Translations under genes and position numbers: made by a program | Part shown: positions 35,771-48,439 of the stretch, in pieces | Numbering within the stretch: the first letter of the stretch is position 1 | Layout: every line of letters starts with the position of its first letter | Notes under the pieces: model-generated | Told to the model about the DNA's origin: nothing | Seen by the model: the letters and a program-made list of their open reading frames with translations, nothing else | Databases searched by the model: none | Assembly (NCBI GenBank): GCA_903813345.2 | Contig: CAIIXF020000011.1 | Location: forward strand, 20,879,754 to 20,939,753 | Direction: 5' to 3' | DNA length: 60,000 nucleotides | DNA from: Owenia fusiformis | Lineage: Eukaryota > Annelida > Polychaeta > Sabellida > Oweniidae

Positions 35771-36127
35771 TCAATATATCTAAAAGTTAAGCATGTAGAT
35801 CTTATATAATATAGACTATATGCAAATAGAAGTAAACATGTTTTGCGTTATTAGTATTAGATATTCAATATTCAAAAGTGATATCATATTTGAAATCTAC
35901 ATGTAAAATTACATTTAGAAATTCGATTTAAAAATAATTATTTATCAATTGTTTATCAAAAATTAATTTTCTTATGTGACTTCTAGGTCTAGATTCCCCA
36001 AGGACCCAATGTTATAAAATCACAAAAAGTGAAATGTTTTTCTAATATTGGACAGATTATATTTTATTTCACTGGACATATTTTAATTCGTATAACTATC
36101 AGTTTAAAATTGAATTGATCCACTAAA

Positions 36128-36660
36128 ACTTTTTTTTTATTAATCATTTTTATTTCAAGTTCATATATTATAACATTTAATTTCATACAATGAAAATTCA
36201 ACAAGGTTAATCAATTTAACATTTGTGTTGAACTTCGAAGTAAATATACCATACACTTATATGCAATACAAATTTGTTACAATTATTCGTAACTATTCAT
36301 ATATAAACAAAAAGGAAAAAGTACAATTAAAGCTGATATTGGAATGCTTTACAAAAAAAGGTGTGCAGTGGTGTAAATTATGGGATGGTGTAATATACAT
36401 GTTAGTCAATCTTGGTTGCTTGTAGGAATTTTAAAGTTGCTTTCAGCAGAAGTGTATTATCTTCATTACTAAGTTCACTGTTACCATGCAAGAGCATATT
36501 TACTTTGCTAACAGAGTTAGCATCTAAGAATTTTTCTAAACAACCAATAATATGGAGATCTATAAGTAGTTGGATTCTATCATTTACAAATTGGGGGCAT
36601 TTGAGGAAAAAATGAGTAGGGGTTTCATTTTCATTGGCAATTTAAAAAAAATCACCAAAT
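36128..36660 (-). mobile_element. LINE 3' fragment, minus strand
   Basis: Read on the minus strand, 36405-36650 encodes a chain with the features of a non-LTR reverse-transcriptase C-terminus: ETPTHFFLKCPQFVNDRIQL, then LLHGNSELSNEDN, then LLKATLKFLQATK and a stop. A 3'UTR-like stretch follows and ends in A-rich sequence near 36128-36140. The reverse-transcriptase core is missing. It interrupts a copy of the monooxygenase upstream region. Confidence 0.65.
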
Positions 36661-36719
36661 TTGTCATAAATTTCTAAACAATTGTAATTACAGAACAAAA
36701 TTAATATTCAAACATCGAC

Positions 36720-37150
36720 ACTTTGACAGGTTTTGATCACGTGTGATGTGCTATCCAATGAATGATCAAGTTTAAGATAACGTTAGATACTGTATCTGCT
36801 ATGTTATCTGACCCGATTAGCCACCTGTTGGTGAAACTAGTAACTACCTACTGTTATCTACTAGGTTATTGACATTTCCCACAAACATAACAAGATACGC
36901 AAATCCTTGTTTAGTATATGTCCGTCCAATTGTTGTACTCGAGTCATTATTGCGGTATTCAATGATTAGAATTATAACGTCCTTTGATGACTCTTCTTAT
37001 TTACAGCTAATAAATTCTGGATATGTCGTATCATAAATATTTAATTTTCCAAACTCTTATTTGCAGCTGCATGTTATGATATTATATTGTTGTTAAGTAT
37101 TAATGTTGGAGCAATGCAAAATCTATATATGATAACGAATGGAAACAATG
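36720..37150 (+). repeat. Displaced copy of the monooxygenase upstream region
   Basis: It matches 24680-24810 and 25600-25860 upstream of gene A (for example GTTATCTGACCCGA, GGTGAAACTAGTAACTACCT, TTTACAGCTAATAAA). No gene follows it directly. A third copy at 37555-37700 sits nearer gene B. This is a relic of an extra array member. Confidence 0.7.
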
Positions 37151-37306
37151 ATCAGGTATCTGCTTATTTAAAAGCTGTGGCTTTTCTTGCGAGTAGAAAT
37201 GAACTCGAATTACGTCATTTAATATTCAAAATTCAGTCAAAGTGATGCTATATTTAGTACATCTTGAAATGTGGATTCTGAAATTGTTGATTAGCTCTTG
37301 AAAAAT

Positions 37307-37441
37307 TAGTCTTGCTCAAAGACTGTATCCACCCCCCCCCCCCCCGTCACCTTCACTATCTTTACCTGGCAATGTACATGTAATCCTATAGAGAAGGATA
37401 AAGATAAAGGGGGGGAGTACAGGGTCTTTTAAGCAAGACTA
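37307..37441. mobile_element. 135-bp MITE with TAGTCTTGCT ends, copy 1
   Basis: Ends TAGTCTTGCTCAAAGA and TCTTTTAAGCAAGACTA. An 8-bp direct repeat TGAAAAAT lies on both sides. The inside has a poly-C run and a paired GGATAAAG-type stem. A second copy in inverse orientation is at 59067-59179. Confidence 0.75.
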
Positions 37442-37921
37442 TGAAAAATTGATTTTTTGTTTACTTCGGGGAGATTCCCCATAGACCATATGTCATAAAA
37501 ACACAAAAAGTGACATATCTTCTCTTGTATTGGACAGATATGTATGAGATACATAAGGATATGAAAATTGATCCACTGAAACTGATCAATATTCAAGTTA
37601 AAGGGGACTTTCTACTATACCTGCCATGCTATCTGACCCGAATGAGCCAACTGGTGGTGAAACTGGGAACTACCTACCCGCATCTAAGTTATTGACCATT
37701 TATAATCGGCATGCATTTTACATCCTGACGTTTCCATATATGGAATATAAAGATATTAATCATTTTTATTACAATAGATCAATTAGGAATTCCATACCAC
37801 AAGAAATATATAAAAACTGTCGGAACAGAACACAATATCAGAAGAGTTGATTCATTATATACCAAATGGACAAATGTATTGTTTATTTTTAAATCAATAC
37901 ATTAAAACTAGTAGTGGCAAG

Positions 37922-40900
37922 ATGCATACTATTTTTATCTTGGCTTGGCTCATTTGGTGCTACGGAAAGGGTGAGTATGATTATTTTTGAACCGATAATT
38001 CATTACAATATATATATTCAATCAATTCAAGTTAGCGGCTTAATTATTAGAGCTTTTATTGAATGGTAAAACTCAATTGGAAATATAATCCTAGCGAAGG
38101 TGGTCAAGGTTAATGCATTACATATTCGTGTTCAGTCTCTTAAAGTATAGCTTGAATTAGAAAAATTCTCCTTTTAATAATCATATTCACGAATATGATT
38201 AATGAGTTTTTAAATCAAGATATAACATTTAATTTAAAAAATTCAATTAATGGTCAGTGTTAGGTATTGTTCAAGCTTTAGAGAAAAATGTAAATACGTT
38301 ACTGTACTTCTACTTAATTTGGCGCTACTTATTTTGGCGGATTAGCCGTTTTGAACATTTGGCGGATACTAATTTGGAGGACTATGTACTATTGGGGCTA
38401 ATTTACAAGGTACTAAAATTACACGGGAATTTGGCGGCTACTCAATTTGGTGGACTTTAACAATTTGACGGATCCGCCAAATTAAAACGGCCACCAAATG
38501 AAGTAAAAGTACTTTGTGTATATTATAGTTTGGATTTTGGTATTTATTTTCCTCATGACTGTGATTTTAGATGTTTATGCTTTCGTCTTTATCTTTTCTT
38601 TTGAGAACTTACATTGATTTATCCATACATCAGAATTTATAGAAGCAAGGCCGAACGCAACAAAAAATTACAAATTTGACGTTTCACTTGGGTCTAATGA
38701 TGAATACCATGTTTATTGGAACTTCACGATGGACAAAATTGTGTTCGAAATCCACGCAAAGACAACCGGATATGTGGGGTTTGGGTTTTCACCGAATGGG
38801 GACATGCGTTACTCCGACATGGTCATAGGATGGGTGCGTGATAATGGAATGGTTGAACTAAAGGTAATAATTAAGTGTATTTGTTTAAATATATCAAGTA
38901 ACAGACTGATATATTTTATGATTTATATCGACTGATACGTAACTAAATTTGTTAGAATTTCCCATTTCTATTTCGGATTTATTTCATTATTAGCATTAAT
39001 TCTACTATTATTTTTTGCATTTCTTGTCTGCGTCCAGAACGTAAGTACGACTAAATCTCCCATTGCTTTTTTGATATTCCATGATAGGAGCAATGATATA
39101 TAGATATCTATTTCAGGATAGACACACTCTGGGAGAAAGGGTTACCCCAATAATTGATCACAAACAGGATTATCACTTGGATGTTGGTCTTGAAGAGGAT
39201 GGGTGGACTATTCTTAGGTTTTGGCGTTTGTTGGACACATGTGACCATCTATATGACATGAAAATTGATGTATGTATAGTTATTCACAATAGACTGCTTG
39301 ATGACCATTAGCCTTTCACGGATCAAATTAATCCTGATTTCAAAAATACTTTCCAAATGCATTCCATACACCTCGTTTCAATCAGTTTGCAATTTTTTAC
39401 AGGATGGTACGATGAGGTTAATCTGGTCCATGCATCACGAGGATCCTACATCCGAGACTGACCTACCGTACCATGGTGGCAACAGGGGGTCTAGGTCCGT
39501 TCAACTGTTGTCGCATAATACTAAAACTGTGAATTTACCAGCTGATGCTTTCCATTTAGATATTACTTTAACAAATGTATGTATTTTGATTTATTGACAG
39601 TAAATATGTATTAAGTAAATCAATGCAAAAATTATTGATCACCCCTTGTATTAACGCACACGGGGAAGTATTTTCTGAAGTTGCAGGATGCAACTTAATA
39701 AAGCCTTGATTAAATTCAAAAGTTTTAGGTCTGAACTAAAGTATAGGAGAACATTCGATAGACCCCCACTATACCTCATTCCATTCTGTACTAAGTTAGC
39801 CAACCTTGCATTATGGACCTTATCCCTTACCTTAATAATAAAACGTTAACCGTTCACATGTGCATATACAAATTATTGCATTGCGTTTTCAGGTCTCCGT
39901 CCCAGGAGATAGCACGACGTATTGGTGCCAAGCCTTCAAGCTGCCAAATTACAAGAAAAAGCATCACGTTATTGGGGTAAATGTGTCAATCTTAAAAATG
40001 TAATTAGTGATATCAAACAGTTTACGAATAAAATTGAACTGAGAAACAACACAATGCTTGCATTTTAAAAACGTACAATAATGATTTCCAGTTTTAAACA
40101 TGAAACGTTTCTTTTAGTTGGAAGCGAATATTCAGCCTGGAAACGAGGACGTGGTTCATCACGTGATTCTCTTCGCGTGCTTTCACGAGATCAATGATTC
40201 AGCAGATATTGATGGATATGCAAACGCTTGCTACAAACCAAATTTGCCTGAAAATCTAAGTCTTTGTCAAAGCTTGGTCTTTGGTTGGGCGAATGGTGCT
40301 AAGGTATGTTGAAATATCTAAGCACAAGTGCTAAATAAAAAGGGAAAGGGCCAAAAATGAAAATCTGAAAATCAAGAAAACTCCAAGTTTAAACGTGTCG
40401 TAAGTAGTATACCCTACATATCTCAAAACCATGATCTAATGTGAAAGGAAATAATGTCTTACAATGAAAATAAAAGAAACCCAAAAATAATGTCTTTTAT
40501 TCACATTTGAATCGTGAATTTTTGTCTTACATGTATTTCCTATCGAAAAATTCACAAACTCACAAGAAATGATCGATATATTGGTTCGAATCTTTTGAAC
40601 CATTTATTTTGAATTTATAGTCGGTTATAATTTCAGAAAATAACGACATTTCGAGGTTTTCATTGTTGGAAAATATCGTGTTTCGATCCTGGGAGCCTAT
40701 GGGCTGAGGGCAATACATACTGCAAAAATCATTGAAATATGAACAGGTATTGCCCTCCATAGAATGAAATATTTGGTTAATATTCAATTTAAATGACGCC
40801 ACTGCCGGGGAAATACATATTCTAAGCAGGGATACATGGAATACCTCTACATATTTTTAGCCACATGGTATCTGATTGACCAATGAGAACAAGTATCACA

Positions 40901-43900
40901 GCATGAGGTATATCCAGAATTATGGCAATATTATATTATTATTTTTTATACAGAAAACCAAATCACTAACGGTAACCGCTAGTGTCCTTACTCAGGACTA
41001 TATCCATAGAAAGTATAGACATAGGGATTTCACCAAAATGTAAAGTATAGAAAGTATCGAAATTATCGAAAGTATAGACATAGGGAATTCACCAAAATCA
41101 AAAGTATAGGCAGTATAGACAGTATAGAAAGTATAGACATGTATAGACTTTAGAGAGTCCAATCGTCTAAGACTGAAAAAAGTATCATTTAAAAAAAGCA
41201 GTTCGAAAGTATAGAAAGTATAGAATATGCCATAATTTTGGATATACATGCACAGCATGGAAATGATAAAATGGTGGATTCCGTTTTTATTCAACATATG
41301 TAAACATATTCTATTTATGAACGTTTTATGCATCTATTTATCATCAGGACACTTGTTTTTCTGGTGGGTTCATTAGTTGGGCAAATTCTATTTAATATTG
41401 ATAAATAATCCCATTTTTTCTATTACAGCCATTTTATTACCCATCCAATGCTGCAATGCCAATAGGACCTGGATCTGGTTTCAAATACGTCTGGATGGAA
41501 GTACACTGGAATAACCCATGGCACAAGACTGGTGTGTGTAATCTCGAAAACAGTTTGTGCTTTGGGGTTCAATGCAAACTCATTCTTATTGGAACGTTAA
41601 TCTACTGTCTTAGGTTAGTCACAGTCCTGATTTCTTATTTTAATATCTGATTTCATACGAAACCGATAAGTCAGACAAATGGGGTGTTTTTCGTGCAAGT
41701 ACTTCCCCTAAGCTTTAATTAGGAAGTTTGGGAACAAATATGGTCCCGATATGTGCTTGAATGGTATTGGATAAAATGAGAGACTTTTTAGAATTGGCGA
41801 TTTCTAATCAACCCCATGATGTCTTGAATTTCAAAAACTTCATCGCACCTATATAACTAAAACAAAGATTTCGTCACAAGGACAAGATCATTTCATATTA
41901 ATTTGAAGTTATATGTCTGCTTCAGGAAGGTTTGATACATCAGGTATGAGGCTAACGGTCACGCCAACCCTTAGACAATACGATGTTACCGTCCTGGAGG
42001 TCGGCACAATGTCTTTCAACCACTTAGTTGTTATACCTCCCCACGCGCAAGCGTTTGTATCAACTGGTGTTTGCGCCGGTGGATGTTTGAAAGAGGTAAG
42101 AATGTATGCAAGGATGATTGGAAGCCGTTATTTAAACTCGATACTCCGTTGCCCGTCGTAGACCAATTTGGTAACAATATTACTCATATTGTGAAGACTA
42201 CAGGGCGTCCACAAAAAAAGTATACCCAACTTTAAATCCAAATTACTGGAATTGTAAGCAGTTTTTTAAAAATACAAAGCTAGTAGTAAAAAGCCTGATT
42301 TATTCTCCATCAAATAGTACCAAGATCATAATGTAACTGTCATGTTTGACTGAGTAATCTTGACCATTATGAGAGGTGGTAAAATTAGCACTATGCCAAG
42401 TTACCTTCCTGTGTGGCAATTGATGTGTAATTGGCTTAGTATTCCTTTTCTGTTACATTAAGTTAGAGGACAGGCCTTCCATACTGAACTGGACTTGGGA
42501 CTGAGTAACTCTCTTATGAAAAAAGGTTTGGCAAAAAGCTTAACTTACTCTAAAATAGGCCTGCAAAAATGGTTCAACTGACACCTGAGCAGTAGAGCCA
42601 ACAAAAAGTCCTTAAAAGCAAGTCCCATGTACTGTTCATAGAACCCCTATTCTTACTATTGAAATGGTTTCTAGCAATACTGCCCCATATTAATCTACTT
42701 GTTTGGACTCAATAATGGGGATACAATTGACTTCAAAGCTGCATATCAGCATGTAGAAGTTTCATTGCTGTTCAAGAGACTCTTCGGATCCAATTTCTCG
42801 AAAGGGAGGTACCAACTAAAAGTTATGGAAAATTATGCAAAAGTGTGAAGAACATAAAACGAGTATCAATTTGAACATTAATAATGTTTTGAACACAAAA
42901 AAACATTCACTGTGTCATTCCTACTTGAATGCTAACTTGGTGCTGATTTTACCACCTTTCATAAAAGTCATGATTGCTCAGTCATCCATGACAGTTGCAT
43001 ATTGATCAAGGTACCATTGGATGGAGGACAAACTAGTGCTTTTACTGCTACCTTTGTATTTTTTAAAATTGCTCAGAATTCTAGTAACCTGGCATTGAAG
43101 GTGGGTATACTTTTTTGTGGACGCCCTGTAGAACTTCTGAGGAAGCTTGAATACTACCAAAATATTCGTAATGACCATCTTTCAAGGAAATACTTTGTCT
43201 CAAGAGAAACTTGAAGAAATATTTTAACTAAATTGTTCCATTGAAGGCAACGGAGCATCGAGTTTGAATAATGGCTGCCAATCCTCCTTGAATGTATATA
43301 TATTATATAGGCTTTGAGGTAACTACATGGGATCATAACAAATGAAATGATTCATTTAATTCTGCTTATTGGAAGTCAGAGGCATTTAATGGTAAAGTTT
43401 AAGACGGATGGAAGAAGTTATTTAGCGAATAATAAGTCTATTTTATTCCGGGATTGCACTTATATTAAATTTTGTTGCAGGCGATGAGAAAATCAGGTGT
43501 TACAGGAGGAATCAAGGTTATAGGAATGCTAATGCATGCACACATTGCGACAACTTCAATTGTTGTTCGGCTCTTTAGAAATGGCATAGAACTTCCGGAA
43601 ATATCCAGAGATGATCATTACGACTTCAATTTTCAAGAAATGAGATATCTAAAGAAAGGAGTTGCCATATTGCCCGTAAGTGTATTAAGGCTATGACGTT
43701 TAGATTGATTTTTATAAATACGTGAGAACTATGGCCGACCGGAAAACTCCTAGAGAGTATCCCGAGAACACTTCAGATATCATAACACATAAACTACAAA
43801 CAGTTACAACGGAGCAAACCTCACCATCCAAAATGGTCTTTAGAGCAAAGAAAGAGTTACAAATGTGCCGCTTGCCACCATGTGTGCAAGGCATACAACT

Positions 43901-46900
43901 ATTAAATAAAATTGTCCACTTGTTTTTTTCTTGTACATGGCTTTGTGTTTTATATCAACAGGGTGACGATATCGCCGTTGAGTGCACACGTTACACGACA
44001 AGTAGACAGAATATCACATGGGTAAGGGTTTTCCATCGCCATCATTGACTATAATGTTCTTGAACTAACTGGTTTCGATACCAAGGAAGATTGGCTCCAA
44101 CTGGTTTCCACCTCGAAATTCTGCCACATATGGAGTCATGTCGTGATTACAAAAATAAAAATAAAAAAGCTGTCATTCTAACACTTCATAATTTGAATCG
44201 CAAGTTTTGGTCTTAGTTCTAAACAAGACGTTTCAAAACACACACAAGAAGTGATTAAAGATATGCTATACAGATATGTAGGTCAGTATTACATAATCGT
44301 GAAATGAATAAGTCTGAATATATCATTGGTCAGAAAACACTAAAACCTGCTTGAAACTGTAAAAGTTAATACACTCTATTCCACACTGTGTAGAAATAAA
44401 ATAACTTACACTATAAGTAACTGTGAGCCAATCATTGCATAGAAAAAACTTTATGCACTGTTTATAAGATTCACTGAGACAAGTGGGTCAATACTTCATG
44501 TACTTTATGTGCTCTCACACAATTACCTTCCCTTGCATAAAGTTGCTGTACAGTTATATGTAACTGAATATTGTATATTCATCACAAACAACCTTAGCAA
44601 AATGATGGTTCGACGAAATGGACGGTTCGCTAAAACCAATAAATCAGGCAATCCAGGCCAATTTGGAAAGAATCTAGATAGCATGATAGCGAATGAGGAT
44701 AGTAAGTGAAATATATTTTGCAAAGGTCAGCTTGTAAACTACTGGGTAACCCTAAATGATGAGAAATATGTACAAAATATGTTTTGCATGATTTATTCAT
44801 ATCCCAATGATTTAACTCCTTCAATGCATATAATAAGGTATATACTTAGGTGGTTCAAAAAGTTTTGCAGTTGATGCCATAACTTAAAGGAAAATAGGAC
44901 TTTTACAATGAAACTTGGTACACATATGTGTTATACATTTATACATTATATGTTAAAAGGAAGAGGTGCGATTATTGGCAAATACCCCTATGGTCAAAAT
45001 GAATAATTGTTAGGTGTAACATGAAGAATAGAATGTCATATAACTCTTTGGAAAATATGAAAATGCTTGGGCACACATAGGCTGAGATAGGGGCCATTTA
45101 GTTTAGTAAGGTTGTATTACCTTACATGGGGCTGTGCTTCATTGACTTAACATGAGGATATCAGCAGATCCCAATAGAGGCCATTGGTTTCTATTGATTA
45201 TCACACAAATACCAAAAATACACTATGACCTGAATCGATTGCAAACTTAATAATATCACAATATGGCACTAATGGTTTATCTCATCAAATGTGCAAATAT
45301 GAAGTTTGCAATCGATTCAGGTCATACTTAAAATTAAAAGATTGTACATTTTTTCATCATTTACTCCCTACAAAATGGCTATAGAAAAATGCTCCAAAAA
45401 CAACTTTTACACTTATCAAAAATCATACAACTTTGTAAAACCAAAGAATCTACTATTTTATTTCATCATGTAGTAACATATTTGGATAAGATGTAGGGAT
45501 GCGTAGGATGCAAATGGATTTTGACAGACACAAAAATACTTCCTGGTTTGGAATCATATGCCTCTACACTTCATGATTGAATTATGACCCTAATAAGTGG
45601 CCTATACATCAATGCAGTGCTGAATATAGGTCAACAAGATACTAGTGTGCATATAAATGTAATAATAATTAAAGCAGAATACTCATTTTGAAAAATTTGA
45701 TGAATTATTTTTTTCTCATGGGGAGATCCCAATGGAGGGTGTATAAGGTCCTTTGGGACCTCAATTTTGATTGGTTCTTGAGAGATGGTTGCTAAGGTAA
45801 CCAGAGTGGTGGGTACCATGTTCAACCCGAAATTACGTTTTTCCAAATAGTTTTCTTGCTTGAATAAACTCTTTGCAAAGTGGCAATTAGCAGGTGTAAG
45901 TGTCTTTGGGTGGCTATTTTTCTTCAAATTCTTCAATTTTTTGCCAGCTGTCAACACATTCTGGCAATGCTTTAATTTTAATAGAATTATTTTAATATTT
46001 TACTAACTGTATAATATGTAGTGTGCATTACTGTTGATAAATAAATAAATGATTGCACTGTTCAGTAAAGAAATATACTAATTGTATTATTTAAACTGAC
46101 TATACACTATAGAAATGATTTTCATTGAAAAATCAAATCAGTACCAAAATTATGGTTACCCTGTAGTAGTGAAAGGCACATTAAAAATGAATATCACCCC
46201 CTTCAATCTATTTTTACAGGTTTTTATGATTATTTCAGATTTTTCTATAGTATGCGTAACCAGGACGGTGAATTTTCTTCATTTTTCATCAAACATTTTG
46301 TCTTACCAATATTTATTATATATGTCAATTTTATCAAAATCGCGCCGCTACGTTTAAAAGTAATTCAAATTATGTAGTTTTTCCCATTGAGCTCCATTAT
46401 AAAAATGGAATTTTCAAACTTAATATTTTAAAATTCTACGCGGTGAAAAGTTGCATATTGAGTAGTTAGTTAATGTTATGGTGTTAAAAATTCAAAACAA
46501 AAAGGAATAAAGAAAAAATGCCACAGAGAAGTCTCAATAGAGTCTCTTTAAGGTATAAGTCAAATCTTTTGGATCGCTGATTGTAATGCAACAGTCAGTT
46601 ATAATGTCAGACAATAACATTTTCAATGTTGTCTTCGATATCGGCCAAGGTCACTAGCATATCCCATTCTCCTTTCAGTTCATTTGTGCGAAATATGCCT
46701 ATAAGCAAACGAGTGATTTTCTTAAAAATATGGCAGGACAATAAGCTTGCTTACAAACCTTTTATTTTTTGACGAACTACATCTAATCTTTAAATTGGAC
46801 TAAAACCTGTTGGAATATTTGCAGGGGTCCATGTATATAGGAAGTAAGGATGAGATGTGCTTGGCCTACATTGCATACTACCCAAAACTAAAGATGTCCC

Positions 46901-47990
46901 AGTGTAGGTCGGCTCCAAGAACAAAGGATTTATTGGCAATTGCAGGAGTAACTGAAGTGTGAGTAGCAAGAATTCTATTCAACACTGTGTAAAATACACA
47001 ATTTATTTCAGAATCATATCTGCAGATGCCACAAACAATCGACCAATTATGCGGAACATGTATAATTTTTTTAATCAATATGACCTGTTGTTTGCTGGAA
47101 TGTTCCAAAAGGGTTATGATATATACCATAATATACTTAATAGAAAAACGTATAACATCATTAATCTATAATTATATCTATAAGTTAAGCATGTAAATCT
47201 GTTAATTTTATTTCAGTTGGAAACAATCGTCATAAAATAAAAGTATTTCAAACACTTTAAAACTATGCTTTGGTCATTATTTTAGGGAGACAGAAGTTTT
47301 TCAGCTCCAAGGAAAAATAAACGTTTTGGAGCCAGAAATATGGAAAGGGAGACATTTTACCGATATACTGAGTACTGAAGTGGATTGGACAAACGCAACG
47401 GTTAGAGATGAATTTCAAAAGATCACAAAGAATGCTGATCGGATTTCAACATGTAGACAATTTCCACTTACTTATAAGAAGGTATCTGTTTTCATTTTTT
47501 TAAGTATCTTGAGCATATATAAATTAGAAATGTCATAAAAACATTGAGACCTGAAGGCCTACGACTTGCTTGGTGTATAAAATGGTTTTGACTCTTTATC
47601 CCATGCTTGAGAGATGCCCAGGCTGTGTATTCCAAAAGATAATAATGGTTGTGACTACTACTATTGGCACATGGAACAAACATAACGGGGATTATGATTC
47701 TTATGATTTATAACATGTTTAACTTGAACCTATTTTGCATGATATGTTACATGAAATTAGTTCTGCATGGGTTTGCGAAATATGCATGTAAACTGGGCCC
47801 AGCTGCAAGAAAACGTCGACAATAGAGATTTAGCCCCATCCTACTCCAGATTGTTATTTTCTTAAAATACGAGTCCAATCCCACAAGTAATGAACCTATT
47901 ATGTTATTTCTTTAGTTCGACGACAAGTTCCTGCCACCCTTTATCCATAGTGATGCAATACAGCAAAACACACCAGATAATTGCCCATGA
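37922..47990 (+). CDS. DBH-like/MOXD1-like copper monooxygenase, copy B (13 exons, 602 aa to first stop)
   Basis: Tandem paralog of copy A with the same exon map: 37922-37970, 38634-38863, 39117-39269, 39403-39576, 39893-39976, 40118-40303, 41429-41531, 41926-42095, 43481-43675, 43962-44021, 46825-46958, 47286-47481, 47916-47990. The signal peptide is MHTIFILAWLIWCYGKG-like; the DOMON domain and all family copper-site residues (HHVI, VVHH, MEVHWNNP, MHAH, DEMC) are kept. Exons and most introns align closely with A, so the duplication is recent. Differences: H to L after the HxH site (VVRLFRNG), D to Y in exon 10, six extra bases in exon 11 (SMYIGSKDEMC), six fewer in exon 2. Introns 6, 8 and 10 hold insertions absent from A. 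The stop is TGA followed by CTA, after which the frame stays open to 48290. Polyadenylation signal at 48430. Confidence 0.92.
40906..41250. mobile_element. 345-bp insertion in intron 6 of gene B, with GTATAGAAA array
   Basis: CACAGCATG occurs at 40897-40905 and again at 41251-41259, while copy A has it once, so this is an insertion with a 9-bp target duplication. The ends are inverse (TATATCCAGAATTATGGCA and TGCCATAATTTTGGATATA). The inside is largely an irregular array of AAAGTATAGA units (41040-41225). Confidence 0.75.
42201..43128. mobile_element. 928-bp CAGGGCG element in intron 8 of gene B
   Basis: The ends CAGGGCGTCCACAAAAAAAG and TTTTTTGTGGACGCCCTG are inverse, with longer imperfect pairing inside. 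TA stands on both sides; gene A has an uninterrupted GAAGACTATAACT here. No transposase frame. The insertion therefore postdates the A/B duplication and shows the TA target of this family. Confidence 0.85.
44257..46557. mobile_element. About 2.3-kb insertion in intron 10 of gene B, unidentified
   Basis: Intron 10 is 517 bases in A but 2805 in B; alignment breaks near 44257 and resumes near 46557. Inside is a 67-codon frame at 44509-44709 whose basic end (MVRRNGRFAKTNKSGNPG) runs into a donor-like GATAGTAAGT. There is also a perfect 25-bp inverted pair at 45224-45248/45303-45327. No terminal repeats or known transposase were recognised. Boundaries are approximate. Confidence 0.55.
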
Positions 47991-48290
47991 CTAACTACTA
48001 TACCAAGAACTATATCATTTTACTACGCGACAATATACGACGATAACAGGTCCAAAGCATCGATGCAAGCGATGACAATTGCAACATTCTCTGCTATAAC
48101 AAAGGCTGATGCATCGAAAACTGTTAAAAGCAAGATTGAGTATACACACACAGCTTATAGAGACATTCCTTATGACATGCAACAGCTTAAAACAACTTCA
48201 ATTTCAGGAAAATCAATAGGGTTTTATATCTTATTCTCGTGTTTCATATGTGTATTGGTTCATGTGTCAATGTGGCCTCTTTATATTTGA
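47988..48290 (+). other. In-frame 99-codon extension after the TGA of gene B (possible stop readthrough)
   Basis: Following TGA 47988-47990, the same frame is open for 99 codons (24 codons up to 48062, then 75 more) and ends at TGA 48288-48290. The last 24 residues are hydrophobic (GFYILFSCFICVLVHVSMWP), preceded by a polar, Lys-containing region, as in a type I transmembrane or lipid-anchor tail. The stop context is TGA-CTA, known to favour readthrough in animals. Some MOXD1 proteins are described as C-terminally membrane-anchored. Whether this part is translated is not shown. Confidence 0.5.
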
Positions 48291-48429
48291 CAGTTTTATG
48301 TGTATCATTCATTCATAAGATTGAGGAACATTGAAAGCATCGATAGTGCAAGAATTGTATTTGTTAATCCGTAACACCTCTTTTGTAGTTGTAAATCAGA
48401 TATCTTGTTAACATGATAACGTGAAAAGG

Positions 48430-48435
48430 AATAAA
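48430..48435 (+). terminator. Polyadenylation signal of copy B
   Basis: AATAAA in the same local context as after copy A. It lies 140 bases beyond the end of the readthrough frame, so that frame is inside the mRNA. Confidence 0.6.
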
Positions 48436-48439
48436 ATAT

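Noticed and set aside
41030-41225. AAAGTATAGA repeats considered as a CRISPR-like array
   Set aside because: Units are irregular with no unique spacers of constant length; eukaryotic minisatellite within a transposon.
47988-47990. TGA as selenocysteine codon
   Set aside because: The family has no known selenocysteine at its C-terminus and I saw no clear SECIS-like element in the short 3'UTR; readthrough or a nonsense mutation explains it more simply.
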